Assembly (NCBI GenBank): GCA_005405945.1
Contig: BJHW01000001.1
Span: 5,952,001-6,016,000 of the forward strand
Reading direction: 5' to 3'
Origin: Streptomyces violaceusniger
GTDB taxonomy: Bacteria; Actinomycetota; Actinomycetes; Streptomycetales; Streptomycetaceae
Length of the DNA stretch: 64,000 bases
Shown here piece after piece: positions 17,895 to 26,209 of the stretch. Position 1 is the stretch's first letter. Every line of letters begins with the position of its first letter. Below the pieces are notes generated by a model. That model was not told where the DNA came from, made no database searches, and saw only the letters and a program-made list of their open reading frames with translations. Both the position numbers and the translations under genes were made by a program.

Positions 17895-18354
17895 CCCGCC
17901 ACCTCCTCCCGTCCGCGAAGCGAACCTCGCCGTGCCCGTCCTTCTTAGGGCACGGCTATGACACAACTGAGCGGCCGGCTTTCCGGACACGGCGCATCGG
18001 AGGCTGGGGGTTCCAGGGCCGGATCGGGTGGCGGGCGCCGGACCACGGTAGGCCCGTCGGCACCGCCAGCCAACTTGGTTATCCACAGGGCCTGTGGATG
18101 ATGGGATCCATCCTGTGGGTAAGTCGCGCGAACCTGTGCACGGGCCGGGGGACAGTGCTGTGGACAAACACACAATCATCCCGAGAGTCCATGCCTGACC
18201 TGCGGTTTCTCTATCCAGTGGCTGTGCAGAAGAAAAACTTCCGCCCCCAGCGCAAGATCACGACAAAGGGCGCAGAGAAGATCGTCCCGCGCGCCGCCTT
18301 GTAAGGACCAGTGACAGCTTGTGTCTCTTACCTGTGGACGATTAGATTGCCTTC
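17895..18354. promoter_or_regulatory. dnaB/MATE intergenic region with DnaA boxes
   Basis: This divergent gap of 460 bp has five 9-mers matching the DnaA-box pattern. TTATCCACA is at 18079-18087 (+). On the minus strand lie TCATCCACA at 18093-18101, TTACCCACA at 18114-18122, TTGTCCACA at 18159-18167 and TCGTCCACA at 18333-18341. Two are exact matches to the E. coli and Streptomyces consensus. It must also contain the dnaB promoter. No gene is supportable. Confidence 0.75.
18319..18348 (+). promoter_or_regulatory. Promoter of the MATE gene, probably leaderless
   Basis: TTGTGT (18319-18324) and TAGATT (18343-18348) are separated by 18 nt and end 6 nt before the ATG at 18355, which lacks a ribosome site. 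A DnaA box (18333-18341) lies inside the spacer. Confidence 0.55.
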
Positions 18355-19695
18355 ATGACACAGGTCCCCACGAGCGCGCCGAGCACCCAGCGCCACCACG
18401 ACCGCGAGATCATCGCACTCGCGCTTCCCGCCTTCGGCGCACTCGTGGCGGAACCCCTCTTCGTCATGGTCGACAGTGCCGTCGTCGGCCATCTGGGCAC
18501 CGCCCAGCTGGCCGGTCTCGGCGTCGCTGCGGCCCTGCTCGCCACCGCCGTCAACATCTTCGTCTTCCTCGCCTACGCCACCACCGCGGCGGTGGCCCGC
18601 CGGGTCGGCGCGGGCGACCTCGCCGGGGCGATACGGCAGGGCATGGACGGCATCTGGCTGGCCCTGCTACTCGGCGCCGCCGTCATCGCCGTCGCCCTTC
18701 CCACCGCCCCCGCCCTCGTCGACCTCTTCGGCGCCTCGGACACCGCCGCGCCCTACGCCATCACCTATCTGCGGATCAGCGCCCTCGGCATCCCCGCGAT
18801 GCTGGTGGTCCTCGCGGCCACCGGTGTGCTGCGCGGCCTCCAGGACACCCGGACCCCGCTGTATGTCGCCATCGGCGGCTTCGGGGCCAACGCCGCGCTG
18901 AACGCCACCCTGGTCTACGGAGTCGGGCTGGGCATCGCGGGTTCCGCCTGGGGCACGGTGATCGCCCAGAACGCCATGGCCGCCGTCTACCTCGCCGTCG
19001 TCTTCCGAGGCGCACGGCGCCATGGCACCTCGCTGCGGCCCGATGCCGCGGGAATCAGGGCCTGTGCCCACGCCGGGGCACCGCTGCTGATCCGTACGCT
19101 CTCGCTGCGCGCCGTGATGCTGATCGCGACGGCCGTGGCGGCCCGCCTCGGCGACACCGATATCGCCGCCCACCAGATCGTGCTCACCCTGTGGAGCCTG
19201 CTGGCCTTCGCCCTGGACGCCATCGCCATCGCGGGCCAGGCGATCATCGGACGCTATCTGGGCGCCGGCGACGAGGAGGGGGCACGGGCCGCCTGCCGTC
19301 GCATGGTGCGGTGGGGCATCGCCTCGGGCGTGGTGCTGGGCCTGCTGGTGGTCGCTGCCCGGCCGCTGTTCATCCCCCTGTTCACCACCGATTCCGCGGT
19401 ACGGGACGCCCTGCTGCCCGCCCTGTTGGTCACGGCCCTCATCCAGCCGGTCTCAGGCGTGGTCTTCGTCCTCGACGGCGTGCTGATGGGCGCGGGCGAC
19501 GGGCCGTATCTGGCCTGGGCGATGATCGCCACACTGGCCGTCTTCGCCCCGGTGGCGCTGCTGGTGCCCTCGCTCGGCGGGGGCCTGACGGCGCTGTGGT
19601 GCACCATGGCGCTGATGATGTCGGTCCGGATGGCGACCCTGTGGCTGCGCAGCCGCTCCGGCCGCTGGATCGTCACCGGCGCGGTACGAAGCTGA
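18355..19695 (+). CDS. MATE family efflux transporter
   Basis: 446 aa with twelve hydrophobic segments in two similar halves. MATE features include ALPAFGALVAEPLFVMVDSA, VVGHLGTAQLAGLGVA and, in the second half, GDTDIAAHQIVLTLWSL. DinF-like subgroup: exports drugs or cationic metabolites using a Na+ or H+ gradient in the plasma membrane. It starts without a ribosome site directly after a -10-like element. It converges with rplI across a shared terminator. Confidence 0.9.
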   Translation: MTQVPTSAPSTQRHHDREIIALALPAFGALVAEPLFVMVDSAVVGHLGTAQLAGLGVAAALLATAVNIFVFLAYATTAAVARRVGAGDLAGAIRQGMDGIWLALLLGAAVIAVALPTAPALVDLFGASDTAAPYAITYLRISALGIPAMLVVLAATGVLRGLQDTRTPLYVAIGGFGANAALNATLVYGVGLGIAGSAWGTVIAQNAMAAVYLAVVFRGARRHGTSLRPDAAGIRACAHAGAPLLIRTLSLRAVMLIATAVAARLGDTDIAAHQIVLTLWSLLAFALDAIAIAGQAIIGRYLGAGDEEGARAACRRMVRWGIASGVVLGLLVVAARPLFIPLFTTDSAVRDALLPALLVTALIQPVSGVVFVLDGVLMGAGDGPYLAWAMIATLAVFAPVALLVPSLGGGLTALWCTMALMMSVRMATLWLRSRSGRWIVTGAVRS

Positions 19696-19779
19696 GTCCA
19701 GGTCCCACCAGTCAGCCCCCGGCACGGCGGAGGGCAGCGCAGCGGAAGGCCGGCACGGCAGAAGGCCGACATGGCAGAA

Positions 19780-19806
19780 GGCCGCACCCCACAACAGGGT
19801 GCGGCC
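19780..19806. terminator. Bidirectional terminator
   Basis: Perfect 10-bp arms GGCCGCACCC (19780-19789) and GGGTGCGGCC (19797-19806) with a 7-nt loop. It sits between the converging MATE and rplI genes and can serve both strands. Confidence 0.8.
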
Positions 19807-19853
19807 CTCCGGTGCACTGTGCACGGTGCCGACGGCGACCGTCACGGCCGTCG

Positions 19854-20300
19854 TCAGGCGGCGACGACCTCGACGCCAACCTTGGCGGCAACCTCGGCGT
19901 GCAGACGGACCGAGACCTGGTGCGCGCCCAGGGTCTTGATCGGGGCCGACACCTCGATGCGGCGCTTGTCGACCTCCGGGCCACCCGCGTCCTTGATCGC
20001 CGAGGCGATGTCGGCCGGGGTGACGGAGCCGAATAGCCGGCCGGCGTCGCCGGCACGGGTCTTCAGGCGCACCTTGACGCCCTCGAGCTGAGCCTTGACC
20101 TCATTGGCCTGCTCGATCGTGGCGATCTCACGGATGCGACGACCGCGGCGGATCTGCTCGACATCCTTCTCGCCGCCCTTGGTCCAGCGGAGCGCCAGAC
20201 CACGCGGGACCAGGTAGTTACGGGCGTAACCGTCCTTGACGTCCACGACGTCACCGGCGGCACCGAGGCCGGAGACCTCGTGGGTGAGGATGATCTTCAT
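19854..20300 (-). CDS. rplI: 50S ribosomal protein L9
   Basis: 148 aa. The N-terminal 23S rRNA-binding domain (MKIILTHEVSGLGAAGD, then VKDGYARNYLVPRGLA, the L9 signature) is joined by a long helix (EQIRRGRRIREIATIEQANE) to the C-terminal domain. Last gene of the rpsF-ssb-rpsR-rplI operon, 18 bp after rpsR. Confidence 0.97.
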   Translation of the reverse strand: MKIILTHEVSGLGAAGDVVDVKDGYARNYLVPRGLALRWTKGGEKDVEQIRRGRRIREIATIEQANEVKAQLEGVKVRLKTRAGDAGRLFGSVTPADIASAIKDAGGPEVDKRRIEVSAPIKTLGAHQVSVRLHAEVAAKVGVEVVAA

Positions 20301-20318
20301 GATTCGGTCACCCTTCCC

Positions 20319-20555
20319 TTATCGCGCGGTGGAGGTGTAGGGCAGCAGCGCCATCTCACGGCTGTTCTTCACGGCCGTGGCGACGTCACGCTGGTGCTGG
20401 GTGCAGTTGCCGGTGACCCGGCGGGCACGGATCTTGCCGCGGTCGGAGATGAACTTCCGCAGCAGGTTCGTGTCCTTGTAGTCGACGTAGGAGATCTTCT
20501 CCTTGCAGAACACGCAAACCTTCTTCTTCGGCTTGCGAGCAGGCGGCTTCGCCAT
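20319..20555 (-). CDS. rpsR: 30S ribosomal protein S18
   Basis: 78 aa. The core matches S18 (YKDTNLLRKFISDRGKIRAR, RVTGNCTQHQRDVATAVKNS). It keeps the CVFC pair and a further Cys (GNCTQ), so it is the zinc-binding form; many Streptomyces also carry a Cys-less paralogue induced by zinc starvation. It lies between ssb and rplI, with a parS site in the gap to ssb. Confidence 0.96.
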   Translation of the reverse strand: MAKPPARKPKKKVCVFCKEKISYVDYKDTNLLRKFISDRGKIRARRVTGNCTQHQRDVATAVKNSREMALLPYTSTAR

Positions 20556-20614
20556 TGTCTCTCTCCAGTGTGATCAAGAAGTGTGTGCTGGTCGCCCTGA
20601 CCAGACCGCGCGCT

Positions 20615-20628
20615 GTTTCACGTGAAAC
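20615..20628. other. parS site
   Basis: Perfect GTTTCACGTGAAAC palindrome, the ParB-binding site, between ssb and rpsR. Confidence 0.95.
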
Positions 20629-20640
20629 AACGCCTCGGGC

Positions 20641-21222
20641 CTAGAAGGGCGGCTCGTCCGAGTAGCCCCCGGAGTTGCCGGAGCCGCCGCCCCAGCCACC
20701 ACCACCGCCGCCCTGGCCGCCGGCCGGAGCGCCGGTCGCCCACGGGTCGTCGGCCGGAGCGCCGCCACCCTGCTGCTGGCCGCCGCCGCTGGGGCCACCG
20801 CCCCAGCCGCCACCGCCCTGGCCGCCACCGCCGCCGTAACCACCCTGACCACCGCGACCGGTGGTCTTGGTGACCTTGGCTGTGGCGTTGCGCAGGCTGG
20901 CGCCGACCTCGTCGACATCCAGCTCATAGACCGTGCGCTTGATCCCCTCGCGGTCCTCATAGGACCGCTGCTTCAGACGGCCCTGCACGATGACGCGCAT
21001 GCCGCGCTGAAGGGACTCGGCCACGTTCTCCGCGGCCTGCCGCCACACCGAGCACGTGAGGAAGAGGCTCTCGCCGTCCTTCCACTCGTTGGTCTGCCGG
21101 TCGAAGGTACGGGGAGTGGACGCGACGCGGAACTTCGCGACCGCCGCACCGGACGGGGTGAAACGCAGCTCGGGGTCGTCGACGAGATTGCCGACGACCG
21201 TGATGACGGTCTCGCCTGCCAT
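20641..21222 (-). CDS. ssb: Single-stranded DNA-binding protein
   Basis: 193 aa. An N-terminal OB fold (MAGETVITVVGNLVDDPELR, then FLTCSVWRQAAENVAESLQRG) is followed by a Gly/Gln-rich linker from about residue 115. The protein ends DEPPF, the acidic tip that recruits replication and repair partners. It coats single-stranded DNA as a tetramer. Second gene of the rpsF operon, 83 bp after rpsF. Confidence 0.97.
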   Translation of the reverse strand: MAGETVITVVGNLVDDPELRFTPSGAAVAKFRVASTPRTFDRQTNEWKDGESLFLTCSVWRQAAENVAESLQRGMRVIVQGRLKQRSYEDREGIKRTVYELDVDEVGASLRNATAKVTKTTGRGGQGGYGGGGGQGGGGWGGGPSGGGQQQGGGAPADDPWATGAPAGGQGGGGGGWGGGSGNSGGYSDEPPF

Positions 21223-21305
21223 TGGGGGAACCTCTCGGCGGGTACTGCTGGGCTGCTTGCTACTCGTTGCGATTCGGCCCCGATGACCGCTGAACGCTTA
21301 TGCGG

Positions 21306-21596
21306 TCAGTGGGTCTCGGGACGGAGGACCTTGGTCCGGAGGACCGACTCGTTCAGGTTCAGCTGGCGGTCGAGCTCCTTGACGACCGCGGGCTCGGCCT
21401 GCAAGTCGATGACCGAGTAGATGCCCTCGGGCTTCTTCTTGATCTCGTACGAGAGACGACGACGGCCCCAGGTGTCGACCTTCTCGACCTTGCCGTTGCC
21501 CTCACGGACGACGGAAAGGAAGTTCTCGATCAGCGGGGAGACAGCGCGCTCCTCGAGATCGGGGTCGAGGATGACCATCACCTCGTAGTGACGCAT
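21306..21596 (-). CDS. rpsF: 30S ribosomal protein S6
   Basis: 96 aa (MRHYEVMVILDPDLEERAVS, RRLSYEIKKKPEGIYSVIDL). The ATG at 21596 has a near-ideal AAAGGAGGTG ribosome site 8 nt upstream; an in-frame ATG 33 bp further upstream has no family similarity. First gene of the rpsF-ssb-rpsR-rplI operon. Confidence 0.97.
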   Translation of the reverse strand: MRHYEVMVILDPDLEERAVSPLIENFLSVVREGNGKVEKVDTWGRRRLSYEIKKKPEGIYSVIDLQAEPAVVKELDRQLNLNESVLRTKVLRPETH

Positions 21597-21825
21597 GTGG
21601 AACCCACCTCCTTTGGACTCAGCGGCCACGGTCGTTCCGTGGCAGGAGGGTCGTGATGCGTATCCGCTTCGGCGTCAGTGCAGACACCACCGCGGACGGT
21701 ACACAGTACCCGGCTTCGGCCGCCCGCTTGAAATCCGGGCGTCTTGGCCCGCAATCTGTACACATCGGGTGTGAGCGGCGTAACAGTTCGCCGCCTTGCT
21801 CTATGTGCCCACCTGGAGGTGCCCC

Positions 21826-22143
21826 ATGGCACAGGCAGCACGATCCCACCACGGCTTGTTCACCTTCCTGGACACCGATGGCAAGTCGCATCCCGTAGAG
21901 AACACGGTCGCCGTGGCGACCCTGGTGATCGGCGTGATCGCCTTTGTCACGGCTCATTTCCCCCACCTCCACCTGGTCAGCTCATGGGTCGGGCTGATCG
22001 GGATGATCAGCGGTGCCTGGGGCCAGCTGAGGTCCGTGACCACCGGTGAGCGGTTCCTGCTGATCATCGGGCTCGGTGCCTCCGGGGTCGGCTTCTATCT
22101 CGGCATGGCGCATGGTGGGCTCTTCGGCGGCGTGCTGGGCTGA
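21826..22143 (+). CDS. Small integral membrane protein, function unknown
   Basis: 105 aa with three hydrophobic helices (VAVATLVIGVIAFVTAHF, SWVGLIGMISGAWGQL, FLLIIGLGASGVGFYLGMA) after a short His/Gly-rich N terminus. ATG 21826 has CTGGAGGTG upstream. It diverges from rpsF. I recognise it only as a conserved-looking actinobacterial membrane protein. Confidence 0.75.
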   Translation: MAQAARSHHGLFTFLDTDGKSHPVENTVAVATLVIGVIAFVTAHFPHLHLVSSWVGLIGMISGAWGQLRSVTTGERFLLIIGLGASGVGFYLGMAHGGLFGGVLG

Positions 22144-22261
22144 GCCCGCCCGGAGCCCGGTTGTCCCCGGGCCCGAACGGGGCGTGTCCCGGTCGCAGTA
22201 GGCTTCGGCGCGAGAGCCGGAGCCCCGACCCTGGGGACAAACCTGCCGAGGAGCGCCCCAC

Positions 22262-23380
22262 ATGAGCCTGACCTTGAGGACGATCAGCCGAGAGCAGCAT
22301 CTGGCGTACATCCAGAGCCTGCCGGCGGCAAGCCACATGCAGGTGCCTGCATGGGCTGACGTCAAGTCGGAGTGGCGCTCGGAGAACCTCGGCTGGTTCG
22401 ACGCCACGGGTCAGCTCGTCGGCGCCGGTCTCGTCCTCTACCGCCAGCTGCCCAAGATCAAGCGCTATCTCGCCTATCTCCCCGAGGGCCCGGTCATCAA
22501 CTGGTACGCCCCCAACCTCGAGGACTGGCTGCGTCCGATGCTCGCGCATCTGAAGCAGCAGGGCGCCTTCTCCGTGAAGATGGGCCCGCCGGTCATCATC
22601 CGCCGCTGGGATTCCGCCGCGATCAAGTCCGGCATCCAGAACCCCGACGTCAAGCGGCTGCGCGATGTCGAGGCCACCTTCATCGAGCCGCGCGCCTTCG
22701 AGGTGGCCGAGCGGCTGCGGCGCATGGGCTGGCAGCAGGGCGAGGACGGCGGGGCCGGCTTCGGTGACGTCCAGCCGCGGTACGTCTTCCAGGTGCCGCT
22801 GGAGAACCGGTCCCTGGAGGATGTCCACAAGGGCTTCAACCAACTGTGGCGCCGCAACATCAAGAAGGCCGAGAAGGCCGGTGTCGAGGTCGTCCAGGGC
22901 GGCTACGAGCATCTGCCCGAGTGGCAGCGGCTCTACGAGATCACAGCGGAGCGCGACCACTTCCGGCCCCGCCCGCTCAGCTACTTCCAGCGCATGTGGA
23001 CGGCCCTCAACACCGAGGACCCCAACCGGATGCGGCTGTACTTCGCGATGCACGAGAACGAGGCCGTGGCCGCCGCCACGATGCTGATCGTCGGCGGCCA
23101 TGTCTGGTACTCCTACGGCGCCTCCGCCAACCACAAGCGCGAGGTCCGGCCCTCGAACGCGATGCAGTGGCGGATGCTCCGCGACGCCTACGCACTGGGC
23201 GCGACCGTCTATGACCTGCGCGGCATCAGCGACTCCCTCGATGAGACGGATCATCTCTTCGGTCTGATCCAGTTCAAGGTGGGCACCGGCGGGCAGGCTG
23301 CCGAATACCTCGGCGAGTGGGACTTCCCGCTCAACAAGCTCCTGCACAAGGCGCTCGACATCTACATGTCGCGCCGCTGA
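22262..23380 (+). CDS. femX: FemX-type lipid II peptidyl:glycine transferase
   Basis: 372 aa, FemABX family. Two GNAT-like subdomains are seen: ASHMQVPAWADVKSEW near the N terminus and FVWYSYGASANHKREVRPSNAMQW-type residues near the C terminus (ending VYDLRGISDSLD and LIQFKVGTGGQ). In Streptomyces, whose peptidoglycan has a glycine bridge, this enzyme adds glycine from glycyl-tRNA to the lipid II stem peptide. It is followed 66 bp later by an alanine-racemase-like gene. Confidence 0.88.
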   Translation: MSLTLRTISREQHLAYIQSLPAASHMQVPAWADVKSEWRSENLGWFDATGQLVGAGLVLYRQLPKIKRYLAYLPEGPVINWYAPNLEDWLRPMLAHLKQQGAFSVKMGPPVIIRRWDSAAIKSGIQNPDVKRLRDVEATFIEPRAFEVAERLRRMGWQQGEDGGAGFGDVQPRYVFQVPLENRSLEDVHKGFNQLWRRNIKKAEKAGVEVVQGGYEHLPEWQRLYEITAERDHFRPRPLSYFQRMWTALNTEDPNRMRLYFAMHENEAVAAATMLIVGGHVWYSYGASANHKREVRPSNAMQWRMLRDAYALGATVYDLRGISDSLDETDHLFGLIQFKVGTGGQAAEYLGEWDFPLNKLLHKALDIYMSRR

Positions 23381-23446
23381 CCACGATTCGCTGTCTCCCA
23401 TACCTCCAATACACCGCGGCTACGAGAAAGGTTCCGGGACCGGCCA

Positions 23447-24477
23447 ATGGCGCTCACCCTCTATGTCGACACCGCGCGCTGGCGGGCGCATCAGCAATCG
23501 GTGATCCAGCAGTTCCCGGGATAGTCCCGGTCTGCAAAGGCAACGGCTACGGTTTCGGCCATGAGCGGCTGGCCGAGGAAGCCGCCCGTTTCGGCAGCGA
23601 CATCCTCGCGGTCGGGACCACGTACGAGGCCGCCCGGATGAAGGACTTCTTCAGCGGTGACCTGCTGGTGCTCACCCCCTTCCGCCGCGGTGAGGAGCCG
23701 GTGCCGCTGCCGGACCGGGTGATCCGTTCGGTCTCGTCAGTCGACGGCGTCTACGGCCTGGTGAACGCGCGCGTGGTCATCGAGGTCATGAGCAGCATGA
23801 AGCGGCACGGCGTCACCGAGGAGGACCTGCCCAAGCTGCACGCGGCGATAGAGAACGTCCGGCTGGAGGGGTTCGCCATCCACCTCCCGCTCGACCGCAC
23901 CGACGGCCTGGACGCGGTCGAGGAGGTCATCGCCTGGATGGATCGGCTGCGGGCGGCGCGCCTGCCGCTGCACACCATGTTCGTCAGCCACCTCAAGGCC
24001 GAGGAACTGGCCCGGCTGCAGCAGCAGTTCCCGCAGACCCGCTTCCGGGCGCGGATCGGCACCCGGCTGTGGCTGGGCGACCACGACTCGACGGAGTACC
24101 GGGGCTCGGTGCTCGACGTCACCCGGGTCTCGAAGGGCGACCGCTTCGGCTACCGCCAGCAGAAGGCCGCCTCCGACGGCCATCTGGTCGTGGTCGCGGG
24201 CGGCACCTCCCACGGCGTCGGTCTGGAGGCGCCCAAGGCGCTGCACGGGGTGATGCCCCGCGCCAAGGGGGTCGCCCGCGCCGGTCTGGCGACCGTCAAC
24301 CGCAACCTCTCGCCGTTCGTGTGGGCGGGCAAGCAGCGGTGGTTCGCCGAGCCGCCGCACATGCAGGTGTCCATCCTGTTCGTGCCCAGTGACGTCCAGG
24401 CACCCCAGGTGGGGGATGAGCTGGTGGCGCATCTGCGGCACACCACGACCCAGTTCGACCGGCTGCTCGACCGCTGA
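23447..24477 (+). CDS. Alanine racemase-like PLP-fold protein (apparent frameshift)
   Basis: From ATG 23447 the frame gives ALTLYVDTARWRAHQQSVIQ and then stops. One missing base at 23513-23520 joins it to GIVPVCKGNGYGFG, the alanine-racemase PLP-lysine motif, and the rest of the barrel to 24477. Repaired length is about 343 aa. It has a C-terminal beta domain (ARAGLATVNRNLSPFVWAGK, MQVSILFVPS). True Alr has VKANAYGHG; this is a divergent version, so racemase activity is uncertain. Position after femX suggests a cell-wall role. Confidence 0.75.
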
Positions 24478-24511
24478 ACCCACGCCGCCGGGAGGAGCTC
24501 CCGTCCGGGGC

Positions 24512-25995
24512 TCACTCCCGGTGGACGCCCCAGTCCACCAGCGCCGCGCCCTCATAGCGGGACGCGCGCCGCGCCTCTCCCAGCACGAACGCGTCCGGGG
24601 CCCGGTCCAGCACGCCTCCTCCGGGGTCGTCCGACCCGTCCCGGCGCACCGGGTCCCGCTCCGGCACCAGCGCGTCCCGGACGATCAGGGCGCACAGATA
24701 CAGCGTCCCCAGCAGATGCACGGCGATCGCCAGCTGATAGCCCTCCGCGGGCAGCCCCCGGTGCTGGTCGCCGCTGCCCGTGTACGCGAGGTACATCCAG
24801 ATCCCCAGGAAGTACATGACCTCGCACGCCTGCCAGACCAGGAAGTCCCGCCAGCGCGGCCTGGCCAGTGCGGCCAGCGGGATCAGCCACAGCACGTACT
24901 GCGGTGAGTAGACCTTGTTGGTGAGCACGAACGCCGCGACGATCAGGAAGGACAGCTGGGCCAGGCGCGGACGGCGCGGGGCGCACAGGGCGAGCGCCGC
25001 CACCCCGAGGCAGGCCAGGGCCATCAGCACGGTCCCGTAGGTGTTGACGTCCTCCAGGGGGTTACCGGTGCGCTGGGAGATGATCAGCCACACCGAGCCG
25101 AAGTCCACGGGGCGCTCCTGGCTGAAGGTGTAGAACGTCTTCCAGCCGTCGCGGATGTGCGGTCCGCCCTGCGTGCTGATCATCACGGGGAGGTTCACCA
25201 CGAGCCAGGCGGCCAGGGCTCCGCCCGCGGTCGTCCAGAAGGCCCGCAGCCGCCCCGCCCGCAGGCAGAGCACCAGCAGCGGACCGAGCAGCAGCCCGGG
25301 GTAGAGCTTGGCGGCCGTAGCGAGCCCCAGCAGCACACCGGCGGCCAGCGGGCGGCTGCGGGACCACATCAGCAGGGCGGCGGCCGTAAGGGCGACGGCG
25401 AACAGGTCCCAGTTGATGGTGGCCGTGAGCGCGAAGGCGGGGCGAGGGCGACCAGCAGCGCGTCCCAGGGGCGGCGGCGGTGCGTACGGGCCACACAGAC
25501 CGCGATGACCGCGGTGCAGACCATCAGCATGCCCGCGTTGACCAGCCAGTAGATCTGCTCGCGGTCCTGGATGGAGCCGCCGTGCGGGGTCATCCAGGAG
25601 GCGACCTCCATGAAGAGGCCGGTGAGGACCGGATACTCCAGGTACTGCATCCCGCCCGAGACGTTGTCCGGTATGCGGTCGAAGTACGGGACGAGGTCGA
25701 GGGCGAAGCCGCGGCCGTTGTAGAGGTGCGGTATGTCGGAGTAGCAGGCGTGGGTGTACTGGGCGGTGGCCCCGTAGAACCAGCCGCCGTCGTAGCAGGG
25801 CAGCTTCTGCACCATGCCCAGGGCGAACATGCCGATGGCGACGATCGCCACGATCCGCACCGGGGTCCACCAGCTCGTGCCGAGCAGGGCCCGGCGCCCG
25901 GTCGGCCCACCGATCAGCTCGCTGCCGGCCGCGGCCACCGGGTCCTCGGCGGTCGGCCGTACGGGCTGGGCCTGTGGGTCCTCGCGCACGCTCAT
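24512..25995 (-). CDS. GT87-like integral membrane glycosyltransferase (apparent frameshift)
   Basis: Repaired length is about 490 aa with 9-11 membrane helices. The N-terminal frame runs from ATG 25995 through RALLGTSWWTPVRIVAIVAI, a periplasmic loop with CYDGGWFYGATAQYTHACYSDIPHLY, and LEYPVLTGLFMEVAS. One missing base at the G4 run 25439-25442 joins FALTATINWDLFAVALTAAALL and the rest. Acidic loop residues after the first helix suit a polyprenol-phosphate-dependent GT-C enzyme, perhaps a mannosyl- or arabinosyltransferase. Acceptor unknown. It converges with the racemase-like gene. Confidence 0.7.
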
Positions 25996-26138
25996 GGCCC
26001 CCATCCTGCCGTACGAGCCTCGCCGGAGGAGCCAGGACCGGCCCAGCGGGCGCTGAGCGCGCCGCGGACGCCCCGGCGGTCTCCGGGCCGGGGAGAGGTG
26101 TGCCAGAGGCGCAGAGAGCCGTCCAGGGCCCGGAACGG

Positions 26139-26180
26139 CGCTGGCCGCGCCGGAGCGGGTTCGCTCCGGCGCGGCCAGCG
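26139..26180 (-). terminator. Intrinsic terminator after the penicillin-binding protein gene
   Basis: Perfect 19-bp arms at 26139-26157 and 26162-26180 (CGCTGGCCGC... and its complement) with a 4-nt loop, 30 bp beyond the leftward stop. Very stable hairpin. Confidence 0.88.
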
Positions 26181-26209
26181 AGGGTGGACGGGTCGTACGG
26201 GACCGCGGG

